Shown here: piece by piece, positions 1-6,627 of the stretch
Position numbering within the stretch: the stretch's first letter is position 1
How the letters are laid out: the number at the start of each line of letters is the position of its first letter
Source: an uncultured Lachnospiraceae bacterium
GTDB lineage: Bacteria > Bacillota > Clostridia > Lachnospirales > Lachnospiraceae
NCBI GenBank assembly: GCA_910588295.1
Contig: CAJUQO010000027.1
Span: 33,895 to 43,883, forward strand
Length of the DNA: 9,989 nt
Direction of reading: 5' to 3'
Notes under the pieces: model-generated
Databases searched by the model: none
Seen by the model: the letters and a program-made list of their open reading frames with translations, nothing else
What the model was told of the DNA's origin: nothing
Position numbers and translations under genes: made by a program

Positions 1-222
1 GTGCGGGGGGATCTGCATCTTCTGGACGGCCGTGTGAGAAAAATTGAACTCACGCTTGAAAATGAGATCACTCCCCAAATCCAATTGCTGGTCGAAAACG
101 TTTTACCGGCTGCGAAGAAATTTGAAAAGGCTGCAGAGCAGTTGGATTCTTTGCAGTCTGATATGGACATGGTAAAAAAAGCAGTCGCGGAACACAGTGA
201 GAAACTGGCGAAATTGGCATGA
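1..222 (+). CDS. C-terminal part of an unrecognised helical protein (partial)
   Basis: The reading frame is open from the first base of the window and ends at TGA 220-222, leaving 73 visible residues. The GTG at base 1 is probably not the true start, since no upstream sequence or ribosome-binding site can be seen. The visible part is rich in Glu, Lys, Leu and Ala with a heptad-like spacing, and residues from about 35 to the end should form a helix or coiled coil. An earlier segment reads RVRKIELTLENEI, a charged amphipathic stretch of the kind seen in small clostridial coiled-coil proteins of unknown role. There are no cysteine motifs, membrane segments or catalytic signatures. The gene ends just before a hairpin terminator and converges on the S1-domain gene. 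I do not recognise a family with confidence and assign no function. Confidence 0.55.
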   Translation: MRGDLHLLDGRVRKIELTLENEITPQIQLLVENVLPAAKKFEKAAEQLDSLQSDMDMVKKAVAEHSEKLAKLA

Positions 223-240
223 CATTTCCACCTAAAACGG

Positions 241-280
241 CAGCCCGCCGGATCGTTTTCCGGCAGGCTGTCATTTTTTT
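241..280. terminator. Shared intrinsic terminator between convergent genes
   Basis: Arms 241-252 and 259-270 form a 12-bp stem with one C/A mismatch (a G-U pair in the minus-strand RNA) and a 6-nt loop. On the plus strand a run of seven T follows at 274-280, giving a classic rho-independent terminator for the gene ending at 222. On the minus strand the stem is followed by only four U. The stem lies 8 bases beyond the stop codon of the S1 gene, so it probably serves both transcripts, more strongly in the plus direction. Confidence 0.85.
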
Positions 281-1187
281 ACAGTTTGATGTTTTTGAAT
301 AATGACCCCAGCGATGTGGTCAGCGCCTCGGACTTGGGAAGCTCGTAGGTTTCCTCCTCAACGGCCTGGGCCGGAGTCTCGGCCAGGGCCTTCATGCTCA
401 GGCTGATCTTGCCATCCTTGATGGCGGTGACTTTCACCTTTACCTTATCGCCCACACTCAGAACTGCGTCGGGGGATTTGATCCTTTTTTCGCTGATCTG
501 AGACACATGTACCATGCCGGAGAGGCCGTCGCCCATATTGATGAAAGCGCCGTAGGGTTTGATGGTCTCCACCGTGCCCTCGGTGACGAAGCCCACCTGC
601 ACATTGGAGATCTTTCTCTTGCGTTCCTCATCGCGGGCGGCCCGCAGGACTTCCCTGGCGGACAGGATCAGGCGTTTTTTGTCGCGCTCTATGTCGTGGA
701 CCTGTACCTGGATAGGTTTGTTCAGATATTCCTCCAGGTTCTCCACATAATTCAGAGAGAGCTTGGAAGCGGGGATGAAGCCTCGTACACCTTCCACGTA
801 GGCGATCACGCCGGCTTTCACGACGCCTTTTACCACCACATCCAGAACAGTTTTGTCCTCCTTGAGCTGTTCCAGTTTATCCCAGGCCAGTACGTCGTTG
901 GCCAGTACGCGGGACAGAAGGATATGGCCCTGGCCGTCATCCTTTTTGATTACAGTGGCCGTGACTTCGTCGCCCACGTTTACTTCGTTTTTGGCGATGA
1001 AACCGGGCTCGCGGCTGTAATCGGCATTGTGGATGATCCCCTCTGTGTAATATTTGAGATCCAGAGTGACGTCGTTCTCGTCTACGGCGATGACCGTACC
1101 GGTCAGCACATCACCTTCCTCCACGGTTTTGAAGGAATCCTCAATCTCCTGTTGGAAATCATCCATGCTTAAATCTTCAGTGCTCAA
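279..1187 (-). CDS. S1 RNA-binding domain protein, ribosomal protein S1-like
   Basis: A 302-residue cytoplasmic RNA-binding protein with three consecutive S1 (OB-fold) domains at about residues 23-93, 112-178 and 197-267. The third is the most canonical, with the PYGAFI, GMVHVSQIS and VGDKVKVKV segments and the ending ISLSMKAL. The second carries GVRGFIPASKLS. In Clostridia such proteins are usually annotated as 30S ribosomal protein S1 or a YpfD-like relative, thought to bind mRNA on the 30S subunit. The count of three domains is below the six of E. coli S1 and the four of Bacillus YpfD, so the exact role is uncertain. I chose the TTG at 1187 because a perfect GGAGGT (minus strand, 1195-1200) lies 7 nt before it; the in-frame ATG at 1202 overlaps that GGAGGT and has none of its own. 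The C-terminal 35 residues are acidic, then basic, and hold no domain I recognise. The gene is divergent from the pyrophosphatase. Confidence 0.85.
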   Translation of the reverse strand: MSTEDLSMDDFQQEIEDSFKTVEEGDVLTGTVIAVDENDVTLDLKYYTEGIIHNADYSREPGFIAKNEVNVGDEVTATVIKKDDGQGHILLSRVLANDVLAWDKLEQLKEDKTVLDVVVKGVVKAGVIAYVEGVRGFIPASKLSLNYVENLEEYLNKPIQVQVHDIERDKKRLILSAREVLRAARDEERKRKISNVQVGFVTEGTVETIKPYGAFINMGDGLSGMVHVSQISEKRIKSPDAVLSVGDKVKVKVTAIKDGKISLSMKALAETPAQAVEEETYELPKSEALTTSLGSLFKNIKL

Positions 1188-1206
1188 TGTTGTTACCTCC
1201 ATTTCT

Positions 1207-1231
1207 GCCCGGGAAAATTCTGTGGCCGGGC
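1207..1231 (-). other. GC-rich hairpin just upstream of the S1-gene ribosome-binding site
   Basis: A perfect 6-bp inverted repeat, GCCCGG (1207-1212) and CCGGGC (1226-1231), has a 13-nt loop in the 5' leader of the S1-domain gene. It begins 6 nt upstream of the GGAGGT. It does not cover the ribosome-binding site directly. It could affect translation, as leader structures do for S1 in E. coli, but that is inference and the repeat is short. Confidence 0.3.
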
Positions 1232-1244
1232 CTGCCTGCTCCTT

Positions 1245-1310
1245 ATTGTACCATAAGTTGAAAAAAAATACCCTAAAATTGATTATATTTTTGAAATATG
1301 ATAGGATAAA
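1245..1310. promoter_or_regulatory. Divergent promoter region for the S1 gene and the pyrophosphatase
   Basis: The AT-rich stretch between the two divergent genes holds promoter-like elements in both directions. On the minus strand a perfect TATAAT (1282-1287) has only a weak TTTATC 17 nt upstream (1305-1310), and a second -10-like TACAAT lies at 1245-1250 without a good -35. On the plus strand TTGATT (1279-1284) and TAGGAT (1302-1307) are 17 nt apart. The elements overlap, so the two directions may compete. None is a full consensus, so exact start sites are uncertain. Confidence 0.4.
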
Positions 1311-1393
1311 ATTTGAAATAATATAGTGATAACGGCGTAAGTGTGATACTGAACAATTACATAACGGCAAAAAAGGATCAGGGAGGTCATATC

Positions 1394-3040
1394 ATGCAGG
1401 CAAAACGGAAAGTTTATATACTCGGACATAAAAATCCGGATACGGATTCGATCTGCTCCGCCATTGCGCTGGCGTATCTGAAAAACCGTGCGGGGGAGGA
1501 GCTGTATGTGCCCAAGCGGGCGGGCCAGATGAATGAGGAGACGGAATACGTGCTGCGCTATTTTCAGGTGCAGCCCCCGGCCTATCTGCCGGATGTGGGA
1601 ACCCAGATTAAGGATATGGAGATCCGCAGGATGCCCGGCGCATCGAAGGATATCTCCGTTCGGGAGGCGTGGGAGATGATGCAGGAAAGGCAGGCGGTGA
1701 CGCTGCCGCTGACGGATGAAAAGGGACGTCTGGAGGGGATTATCACGGTGGGGGATATCACCACCAGCATGATGAACCAGAACCCGAAGTCTCTGTCCGA
1801 AGCAAAGACGCCCTTCGCCCATATCGCCAGAACATTGAACGGCGAGATCGAGGTGGGGGATAAGGGAGCCTGTTTTGGGCAGGGCAAGGTGTTTATCGGA
1901 GCGGCCAATCCGGATCTGATGCGCCAGTATATTGAAAAGGGCGATCTGATTATCCTGGGCAATCGGGCGGAGGATCATCTTTGTGCCGTGGAGATGGGAG
2001 CAAGCTGTATCGTGGTGGGCCTGAATGCCCTGGTATCGCCGGTGATCCGCCGTTATGCCGAAGAGATGGGCTGCGTGATTATCAAGACGCCCCATGATAC
2101 TTATACGATCACCCGGATGATCGCTCTGAGTATGCCGGTGCGGGCCCTGATGCTGTCGGAGGGACTGGTGACGTTCCACACCCTGGATTTCACGGACAAG
2201 ATCCGCGGCATCATGGGCCAGTACCGCTTCCGGGATTTCCCGGTGCTCGACAAGCAGGATCGGTATGTGGGCACCATCTCCCGCCGGAACCTTTTAAATA
2301 TAGAGAAGAAACAGGTGATCCTGGTGGATCATAATGAGCTGTCCCAGACCGTGGATAATATCAATGAGGCGGAGATTTTGGAGATTATTGACCACCACAG
2401 GATCGGCAACCTGGAGACGGTGCAGCCCATCGCATTCCGCAATCAGCCGGTAGGCTGTACCGCCACCATCGTATACCAGATGTATCAGGAGCGGCAGGTG
2501 GAGATTCCCCGGGATATGGCGGGGCTTCTGTGTGCGGCTATCTTGTCGGATACGCTGATGTTCCGCTCTCCTACTTGCACGCCGGTGGACAAGGCGGCAG
2601 CCCAGTCCCTGGCGCAGGCTGCGGGAATCGAGGTGGAGAAGTTTGCCATGGATATGTTTCGGGCGGGCAGTGATTTGAAATCCAAGACCGCCGAGGAGAT
2701 TTTTTATCAGGATTTTAAGAAATTCATCGCGGGAGAGGTGACATTCGGCGTGGGGCAGATCAGTTCCATGGCGGTGGACGAACTGAAGATGATCAAGGAG
2801 CGGCTGGAGCCGAATATGGAGCAGGAGTGCGGTAAGCACGGCATCCAGATGGTATTTTTCATGCTGACAAATATCCTGGAGGAGTCCACAGAGCTTCTGT
2901 GCTATGGCGCGGAGTCGGAGGTTGTGATTCAGAATGCTTTTGGCCGGGAGGTAGTTGACGGAGCCTGTATACTGCCGGGAGTGGTATCTCGCAAGAAGCA
3001 GCTGATCCCGGCCATGATGCAGGTGCTGCAGGAGGCGTAG
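1394..3040 (+). CDS. ppaC: Manganese-dependent inorganic pyrophosphatase with CBS and DRTGG regulatory insert
   Basis: A 548-residue family II pyrophosphatase that hydrolyses pyrophosphate to two phosphates in the cytoplasm, pulling biosynthetic reactions forward. The DHH domain is split: the first part carries GHKNPDTDS with metal ligands H12, D16 and D18. It resumes after the insert with VDHNE (D312), IDHH (D333-H335) and LSDT (D386). The C-terminal DHHA2 domain ends with SRKKQ (532-536), the substrate-binding Arg-Lys motif. The insert at about residues 65-300 holds a first CBS repeat (about 80-125), a DRTGG-like domain (about 145-245) and a second CBS repeat (about 250-300). In characterised CBS-PPases this insert binds adenine nucleotides: AMP and ADP inhibit, while ATP or diadenosine polyphosphates activate. 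The length matches clostridial CBS-DRTGG enzymes. The start is ATG 1394, 6 nt after GGGAGGT. An upstream in-frame extension to 1343 lacks a ribosome-binding site. The flavin reductase gene follows after 44 nt with no terminator seen, so the two may be co-transcribed. Confidence 0.95.
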   Translation: MQAKRKVYILGHKNPDTDSICSAIALAYLKNRAGEELYVPKRAGQMNEETEYVLRYFQVQPPAYLPDVGTQIKDMEIRRMPGASKDISVREAWEMMQERQAVTLPLTDEKGRLEGIITVGDITTSMMNQNPKSLSEAKTPFAHIARTLNGEIEVGDKGACFGQGKVFIGAANPDLMRQYIEKGDLIILGNRAEDHLCAVEMGASCIVVGLNALVSPVIRRYAEEMGCVIIKTPHDTYTITRMIALSMPVRALMLSEGLVTFHTLDFTDKIRGIMGQYRFRDFPVLDKQDRYVGTISRRNLLNIEKKQVILVDHNELSQTVDNINEAEILEIIDHHRIGNLETVQPIAFRNQPVGCTATIVYQMYQERQVEIPRDMAGLLCAAILSDTLMFRSPTCTPVDKAAAQSLAQAAGIEVEKFAMDMFRAGSDLKSKTAEEIFYQDFKKFIAGEVTFGVGQISSMAVDELKMIKERLEPNMEQECGKHGIQMVFFMLTNILEESTELLCYGAESEVVIQNAFGREVVDGACILPGVVSRKKQLIPAMMQVLQEA

Positions 3041-3084
3041 GGAACGGCTGCCCGCGGCGGACGAGTATGGATGAGGGAGGTTAT

Positions 3085-3666
3085 ATGGAAAAGCAGATAT
3101 GGAAACCGGGGAATATGCTGTACCCCCTGCCGGTGGTGCTGGTGACGGCGCGGGGCCGGGACGGGCGGGATAACGTGCTCACGGTGGCCTGGGCGGGGAC
3201 GGTGTGTACGAATCCCCCCATGCTGTCGGTCTCAGTGCGGCCGGAGCGGTATTCCCACAAGCTGTTATGCGAGACGGGGGAGTTCGGCGTGAATCTGACC
3301 ACAGAGGCCCTGGCCTGGGCCACGGATTACTGCGGCGTGAAATCGGGGCGGGACGTGGATAAGTTTGCGGCGGCGAAGCTGCATAAAAAGAAGAGTGTAA
3401 AGATCCGAGTTCCTTTGATTGAAGAGTCTCCCGTCAATATCGAATGCAAAGTGAAGGAAATCCTGCATTTGGGTTCCCATGATCTTTTTCTGGCCGGTGT
3501 GGAGGCCGTCCATGCCGACGAGCGGTATATGGATAAAAATAAAAAATTTGATCTTTCTATGGCCCGTCCGATCGTGTATTCCCACGGGGAATATTTTGCA
3601 TTAGGGAAGAAATGCGGCACGTTCGGTTACAGTGTGCGCCGGAACGAGAAAAAACAAGGTAAATAA
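3085..3666 (+). CDS. Flavin reductase-like domain protein (FMN-binding split barrel)
   Basis: A 193-residue cytoplasmic protein that fits the flavin reductase-like/DIM6-NTAB family, which binds FMN in a split beta-barrel and often reduces flavin or acts as a small flavoprotein. Family features are the N-terminal PLPVVLVTA strand, the NVLTVAWAGTV segment (30-40), PPMLSVSVRPERYSH (44-58), FGVNL (67-71) and a DKF near 92. The final twenty residues are basic with scattered aromatics. No signal peptide or membrane helix is seen. The true electron donor and acceptor cannot be told from sequence; in Clostridia these genes are common and rarely characterised. The start ATG 3085 follows GGGAGGT, with only 4 nt between GGAGG and ATG. 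An in-frame ATG at 3067 would add six residues but has no comparable ribosome-binding site. It probably shares a transcript with the upstream pyrophosphatase. Confidence 0.87.
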   Translation: MEKQIWKPGNMLYPLPVVLVTARGRDGRDNVLTVAWAGTVCTNPPMLSVSVRPERYSHKLLCETGEFGVNLTTEALAWATDYCGVKSGRDVDKFAAAKLHKKKSVKIRVPLIEESPVNIECKVKEILHLGSHDLFLAGVEAVHADERYMDKNKKFDLSMARPIVYSHGEYFALGKKCGTFGYSVRRNEKKQGK

Positions 3667-3684
3667 TCCGTTAATTGGGATTAT
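3663..3684 (+). other. Weak hairpin at the end of the flavin reductase gene
   Basis: ATAATCC (3663-3669) and GGATTAT (3678-3684) form a perfect 7-bp, AT-rich stem with an 8-nt loop, overlapping the stop codon. No T-run follows, so intrinsic termination is doubtful. It may mark the 3' end of the pyrophosphatase-flavin reductase transcript. Confidence 0.3.
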
Positions 3685-3731
3685 ATGGCATATATTCAGA
3701 AAATTTTAATATATTACATAAATAGTTAAAA

Positions 3732-3746
3732 AACGTTATAAACGTT
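3732..3746. promoter_or_regulatory. Twin AACGTT palindromes at the murA-leader promoter
   Basis: AACGTT occurs at 3732-3737 and again at 3741-3746. Each hexamer is its own reverse complement and the pair is spaced by 3 nt, giving a symmetric 15-bp site. The second copy overlaps the first two bases of the -35 box of the promoter at 3745. The position suits an operator. The regulator is unknown. Confidence 0.4.
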
Positions 3747-3773
3747 GAAAGAATGAAACAAATATGTTACAAT
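3745..3773 (+). promoter_or_regulatory. Sigma-A-type promoter upstream of the murA leader
   Basis: TTGAAA (3745-3750) and TACAAT (3768-3773) are separated by exactly 17 nt in an AT-rich region, matching five of six bases in each consensus box. Transcription should begin near 3780, about 310 nt before the murA start codon. I see no comparably good promoter closer to murA. Confidence 0.75.
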
Positions 3774-3779
3774 ACTTTT

Positions 3780-4089
3780 AATCAATAGGGGAGAGAGAAC
3801 CTGATGTGCAATTCTATTGACGAAACATTAATAGAACTGTACAATATTGATGAGCAGCGCGGCTTGCGTGTCATAATCCGGCTTACCTGGATTGTTGCGT
3901 GGATATCGTGCAGATGCAGCGGGTGAAACATGTAAGAGGGCAATGGGGAGTCTGCCGCTTCATGAAGCTGCTGTGTAACCGTTGATGAGGGGTCAATATG
4001 ATTTTGATGTGGCCGCCGGGAAATTGGATGGCTGCATTTTATATGAATATGGATCTCATGTTGTGTGAGAGTGAACCAGAGGTGTGAAA
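3780..4089 (+). other. Long leader of murA with short open segments, possible decayed small gene
   Basis: The roughly 310 nt between the predicted transcription start and murA hold no full-size gene. The first ATG (3804) follows a purine-rich GGGGAGAGAG and opens a 40-codon frame ending at TGA 3924-3926. A second frame is open from about 3872 to TGA 3983-3985, and a third from ATG 3985 for 27 codons. A fourth, 29-codon frame (ATG 3998 to TGA 4085-4087) ends just before the murA ATG. Open segments passing from frame to frame could be remains of a small gene broken by single-base indels, or a regulatory leader with a leader peptide. A 7-bp hairpin with one G-T pair (3875-3881 with 3887-3893) and the palindrome CTTCATGAAG lie inside. 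I do not recognise a known riboswitch. Confidence 0.4.
3804..3926 (+). CDS. Possible 40-residue leader peptide or N-terminal remnant
   Basis: ATG 3804 is the first start codon after the predicted transcription start and lies a few bases after a GGGGAGAGAG stretch that could bind the ribosome. The frame encodes 40 residues: an acidic N-terminal half containing SIDETLIELYNIDEQRG, then a hydrophobic Trp- and Ile-rich stretch with three cysteines overall. The change in character near residue 23 is where another frame becomes open, which would fit a frameshifted gene. I do not recognise the sequence. Coding is uncertain. Confidence 0.3.
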   Translation: MCNSIDETLIELYNIDEQRGLRVIIRLTWIVAWISCRCSG

Positions 4090-5385
4090 ATGGAACAATA
4101 TGTAATCAGGGGCGGGAATCCGCTTGTTGGTGAAATTGAAATCGGAGGGGCAAAAAATGCCGCTCTTGCCATTTTATCTGCCGCAATTATGACAGACGAA
4201 ACTGTATGTATCGAGAATCTCCCGGATGTCCGGGATACTAATGTACTGTTGGATGCGATCCAGAAGATCGGGGCTATCGTGGAGCGGGTGAACCGTCATA
4301 CAGTGCGGATCAACGGATCCACCATCGGTGATTTCAGCGTTGATTATGAATACATCAAGAAGATCCGCGCTTCCTATTATCTGCTGGGTGCGTTGCTGGG
4401 AAAATATAAGAAGGCGGAGGTGCCGCTGCCGGGAGGATGCAATATCGGCAGCCGCCCCATTGACCAGCATCTGAAGGGATTCCGGGCCCTGGGAGCCCAG
4501 GTGGATATCCGCCACGGAGCGATCTGTGCCAGTGCGGAGCAGGGCCTTTCGGGCCGCCATATTTATCTGGATATGGTTTCTGTGGGAGCAACCATCAATA
4601 TCATGATGGCAGCCTCCATGGCGAACGGCTATACGATCCTGGAGAATGCGGCCAGGGAGCCCCATGTGGTGGATGTGGCCAACTTCCTAAACAGCATGGG
4701 GGCCAATATCAAGGGTGCCGGAACGGATGTGATCCGTATCCGCGGCGTGGAGAAGCTCCATGCGGCCAACTATATGATCGTGCCGGATATGATCGAGGCC
4801 GGTACTTACATGATCGCGGCGGCGGGCACCAAAGGCGACGTGCTGATCAAAAATGTGATCCCAAAGCATTTGGAAGCCATCACGGCCAAGCTGATAGAGA
4901 TCGGCTGCGAAGTGCAGGAATTTGACGATGCCATCCGGGTCATCGCGTCCAAACGGCTGAACCGCACCCATGTGAAGACGTTGCCCTATCCCGGGTATCC
5001 CACGGATATGCAGCCCCAGATTTCTGTTCTTTTGGCTCTGGCCAGGGGCACGAGTATCGTGACGGAGAGCATTTTTGAAAATCGATTTAAATATGTGGAC
5101 GAGCTGGCCCGCATGGGCGGGAGCATCAAGGTGGAGGGCAACACGGCCATCATAGACGGTGTGGAACGTTTTACCGGGGCCAGAGTCAGCGCACCGGATC
5201 TGCGCGCCGGGGCGGCCTTGGTTATTGCCGGGCTGGCGGCAGACGGCATCACGGTGGTAGACGACATCACCTATATCCAGAGAGGTTACGAGGATTTTGA
5301 GGTAAAGCTGGCAAGCCTCGGCGCCGAAATTGAGAAGGTGTTCAGTGAGAAAGAAGTGCAGAAGTTCCGTTATCGGGTAGGGTGA
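4090..5385 (+). CDS. murA: UDP-N-acetylglucosamine 1-carboxyvinyltransferase
   Basis: A 431-residue cytoplasmic enzyme that transfers enolpyruvate from phosphoenolpyruvate to UDP-GlcNAc, the first committed step of peptidoglycan synthesis. It spans the full EPSP-synthase-like double domain. Visible residues include the GGAKNAAL motif with K22 and N23, R93, and the catalytic Cys117 in PLPGGCNIGSRPIDQH. D306 lies in GYPTDMQPQ, with R371 in DLRAGAALV and R398 in IQRGYEDFE. The cysteine (not Asp) at position 117 predicts a fosfomycin-sensitive form. Firmicutes often carry two paralogues, and I cannot tell from this window which one this is. I chose ATG 4090, which follows AGAGGTG by about 6 nt; the GTG at 4084 would sit inside that ribosome-binding site. 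Transcription probably comes from the promoter at 3745-3773 through a long leader. No clear intrinsic terminator follows. The next gene begins 148 nt downstream. Confidence 0.97.
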   Translation: MEQYVIRGGNPLVGEIEIGGAKNAALAILSAAIMTDETVCIENLPDVRDTNVLLDAIQKIGAIVERVNRHTVRINGSTIGDFSVDYEYIKKIRASYYLLGALLGKYKKAEVPLPGGCNIGSRPIDQHLKGFRALGAQVDIRHGAICASAEQGLSGRHIYLDMVSVGATINIMMAASMANGYTILENAAREPHVVDVANFLNSMGANIKGAGTDVIRIRGVEKLHAANYMIVPDMIEAGTYMIAAAGTKGDVLIKNVIPKHLEAITAKLIEIGCEVQEFDDAIRVIASKRLNRTHVKTLPYPGYPTDMQPQISVLLALARGTSIVTESIFENRFKYVDELARMGGSIKVEGNTAIIDGVERFTGARVSAPDLRAGAALVIAGLAADGITVVDDITYIQRGYEDFEVKLASLGAEIEKVFSEKEVQKFRYRVG

Positions 5386-5427
5386 GGGGGAAGGCTCCCG
5401 CAAACGGACAGTACGGGCGGAAGATTT

Positions 5428-5456
5428 TTGGCATAAAAGCTCCTTTTTGGTAAGAA
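5428..5456 (+). promoter_or_regulatory. Weak promoter candidate for the ROK regulator
   Basis: TTGGCA (5428-5433) is followed after 17 nt by TAAGAA (5451-5456). The -35 is good, but the -10 matches only three of six consensus positions. It would start transcription near 5463, about 70 nt before the TTG start. The -10 coincides with the left arm of an inverted repeat, which would suit autoregulation. Confidence 0.3.
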
Positions 5457-5477
5457 TTCAGAATATGGGGATTCTTA
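5451..5477. promoter_or_regulatory. Inverted repeat upstream of the ROK regulator, possible operator
   Basis: TAAGAAT (5451-5457) and ATTCTTA (5471-5477) are perfect 7-bp inverted arms with centres 20 bp apart, about two helical turns. The site lies 57-83 nt upstream of the regulator's start codon and overlaps its possible -10. A dimeric regulator such as the ROK protein itself could bind here. It could equally form an RNA hairpin. Confidence 0.35.
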
Positions 5478-5533
5478 TCGAAAAGGGGCGTTTTTCTATC
5501 TGCGCGGTTTATGAAGACGGGGAGGTGTCCTCT

Positions 5534-6601
5534 TTGAAGAAATATATCGGCCTGGAAGATATGGGTAATGTGAACTGTTCCCGGGTGCTGGATGTGATCC
5601 GCCGCTGCGGGCCTGTCTCCAGAAAGCAGATCTCCGACATTACCGGACTCAGTTGGGGCGGAATGACGAAGATTGTCAATAAATTATTTGACCATGGGTA
5701 TATTGTGGAAGAGAAGGACGAAAATGGTTCCGGCGCCGGAAGGACGCCGGGTCTGATCCGGGTTAATGGCAACAGACATGTGGTGGCCGGATTTGACCTG
5801 AACAGAGAAGGGTTTGAGGCCCGGGTGATGAACCTTTGCGGCGATGTGTTAAAAACCTATGGGGAAAATATCGTTTACGAGGGAAAGGAGGATCTGCTAC
5901 GGGCAATCCTGGATTTTATCGGAGGGGTTCTGCGGGAGTATGAAGAAAAAAATGTCCTGTCGGCGGGCATTGCCATGCAGGGCGTTTTGGATGTGGACAG
6001 GGGGATCTCAGTGAGGTTCCCCCAATGTCCCGGCTGGGAGCATATACCGGTCAGGGAGATCCTGGAACAGAAATTCGGGATCGGTGTGTTTGTGGAGCAC
6101 GATCCGAACTGTATACTGTATTCCCTGATGAAGGGAGGGGCAGGCGGGAACATGCTGCTTTTTCGGCTGGACCGCAGCATTGGTATGGCAGCGTCGGTTC
6201 ATGGGGAGATCCTAAGAGGAAATGGGCTGCTGGAGGTAGCCCACTGTATCGTGGCGCCGGGCGGGAAGCCTTGCAGGTGCGGAAAAAAAGGCTGCATGGA
6301 GGCGTATCTCGCGCCATGCATAAAAGATGGGAAGCCAGACCGGCAGGCCTTACGGGAATTGCTGGATCCGCTGGCCGTTTTCATGCATAACATGGTGCGG
6401 ATGTTCCATTCGGATACGGTGATTGTGACGGGGAAACTGGTTCGATACCGCGATATTTTTGAGAAGGAATTATTGGCATGCTTTTATCGATACTGTCCCC
6501 CAAACGAGGTTGAGGTAAGACTCGTGGAGGAGGCGGGGCTTGCGGTGGGAGGCGCGGCTTTGATTGCCGCCCAGGGAGCCGTCGATCGGCTTCGGATCTG
6601 A
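5534..6601 (+). CDS. ROK-family transcriptional regulator (NagC/XylR-like)
   Basis: A 355-residue DNA-binding regulator. Residues about 12-75 form a winged helix-turn-helix, with RKQISDITGLSWGGMTKIVNKL as the recognition region and a wing near GAGRTPG. A ROK sugar-kinase-like domain fills the rest. Its structural zinc site is intact: H237, then C247, C249 and C254 in the CRCGKKGC motif. The phosphate-binding DxGxT motif expected near residue 88 reads DLNRE, so kinase activity is unlikely while sugar sensing remains possible. EHDPN (189-192) stands where ROK kinases have the catalytic Asp. I chose TTG 5534 because GGAGGT (5521-5526) lies 7 nt upstream and the protein then opens as ROK regulators usually do. 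A longer frame reaches back to 5447 without a ribosome-binding site. It is convergent with the MBL gene and close to the dehydrogenase-kinase operon, so it may control that module or itself. Its ligand is unknown. Confidence 0.93.
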   Translation: MKKYIGLEDMGNVNCSRVLDVIRRCGPVSRKQISDITGLSWGGMTKIVNKLFDHGYIVEEKDENGSGAGRTPGLIRVNGNRHVVAGFDLNREGFEARVMNLCGDVLKTYGENIVYEGKEDLLRAILDFIGGVLREYEEKNVLSAGIAMQGVLDVDRGISVRFPQCPGWEHIPVREILEQKFGIGVFVEHDPNCILYSLMKGGAGGNMLLFRLDRSIGMAASVHGEILRGNGLLEVAHCIVAPGGKPCRCGKKGCMEAYLAPCIKDGKPDRQALRELLDPLAVFMHNMVRMFHSDTVIVTGKLVRYRDIFEKELLACFYRYCPPNEVEVRLVEEAGLAVGGAALIAAQGAVDRLRI

Positions 6602-6624
6602 ACACGGAGAGACGGCTCCCTGGG
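6570..6624. terminator. Long perfect hairpin between convergent genes
   Basis: CCCAGGGAGCCGTC (6570-6583) and GACGGCTCCCTGGG (6611-6624) are a perfect 14-bp GC-rich inverted repeat with a 27-nt loop. The left arm is within the last codons of the ROK gene, and the right arm ends 3 bases before the MBL stop codon. Either transcript would fold into a very stable stem. No T-run follows in either direction, so it is not a textbook intrinsic terminator. It may terminate with a factor, protect 3' ends, or shield each gene from the opposing transcript. Confidence 0.55.
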
Positions 6625-6627
6625 GCA

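Noticed and set aside
507..1172. A 221-residue open frame on the plus strand
   Set aside because: It is antisense to the S1-domain gene, whose three S1 repeats are clear. No domain or ribosome-binding site supports it.
1283..2179. A 298-residue open frame on the minus strand
   Set aside because: It is antisense to the pyrophosphatase, is His- and Arg-rich, and has no recognisable motif.
3667..4083. Known riboswitch or T-box in the murA leader
   Set aside because: I could not recognise a conserved aptamer core or a T-box sequence, and there is no terminator hairpin with a T-run before murA.
4687..5403. A 238-residue open frame on the minus strand
   Set aside because: It is antisense to murA, which has all catalytic residues. 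Its His- and Gly-rich composition is a shadow effect.
5386..5430. Possible terminator after murA
   Set aside because: Only 4-bp stems can be drawn (for example CCGC with GCGG) before a run of five T, too weak to call.
5425..5450. Direct repeat TTTTTGG at 5425-5431 and 5444-5450
   Set aside because: A 7-base low-complexity repeat in an AT-rich spacer is likely by chance.
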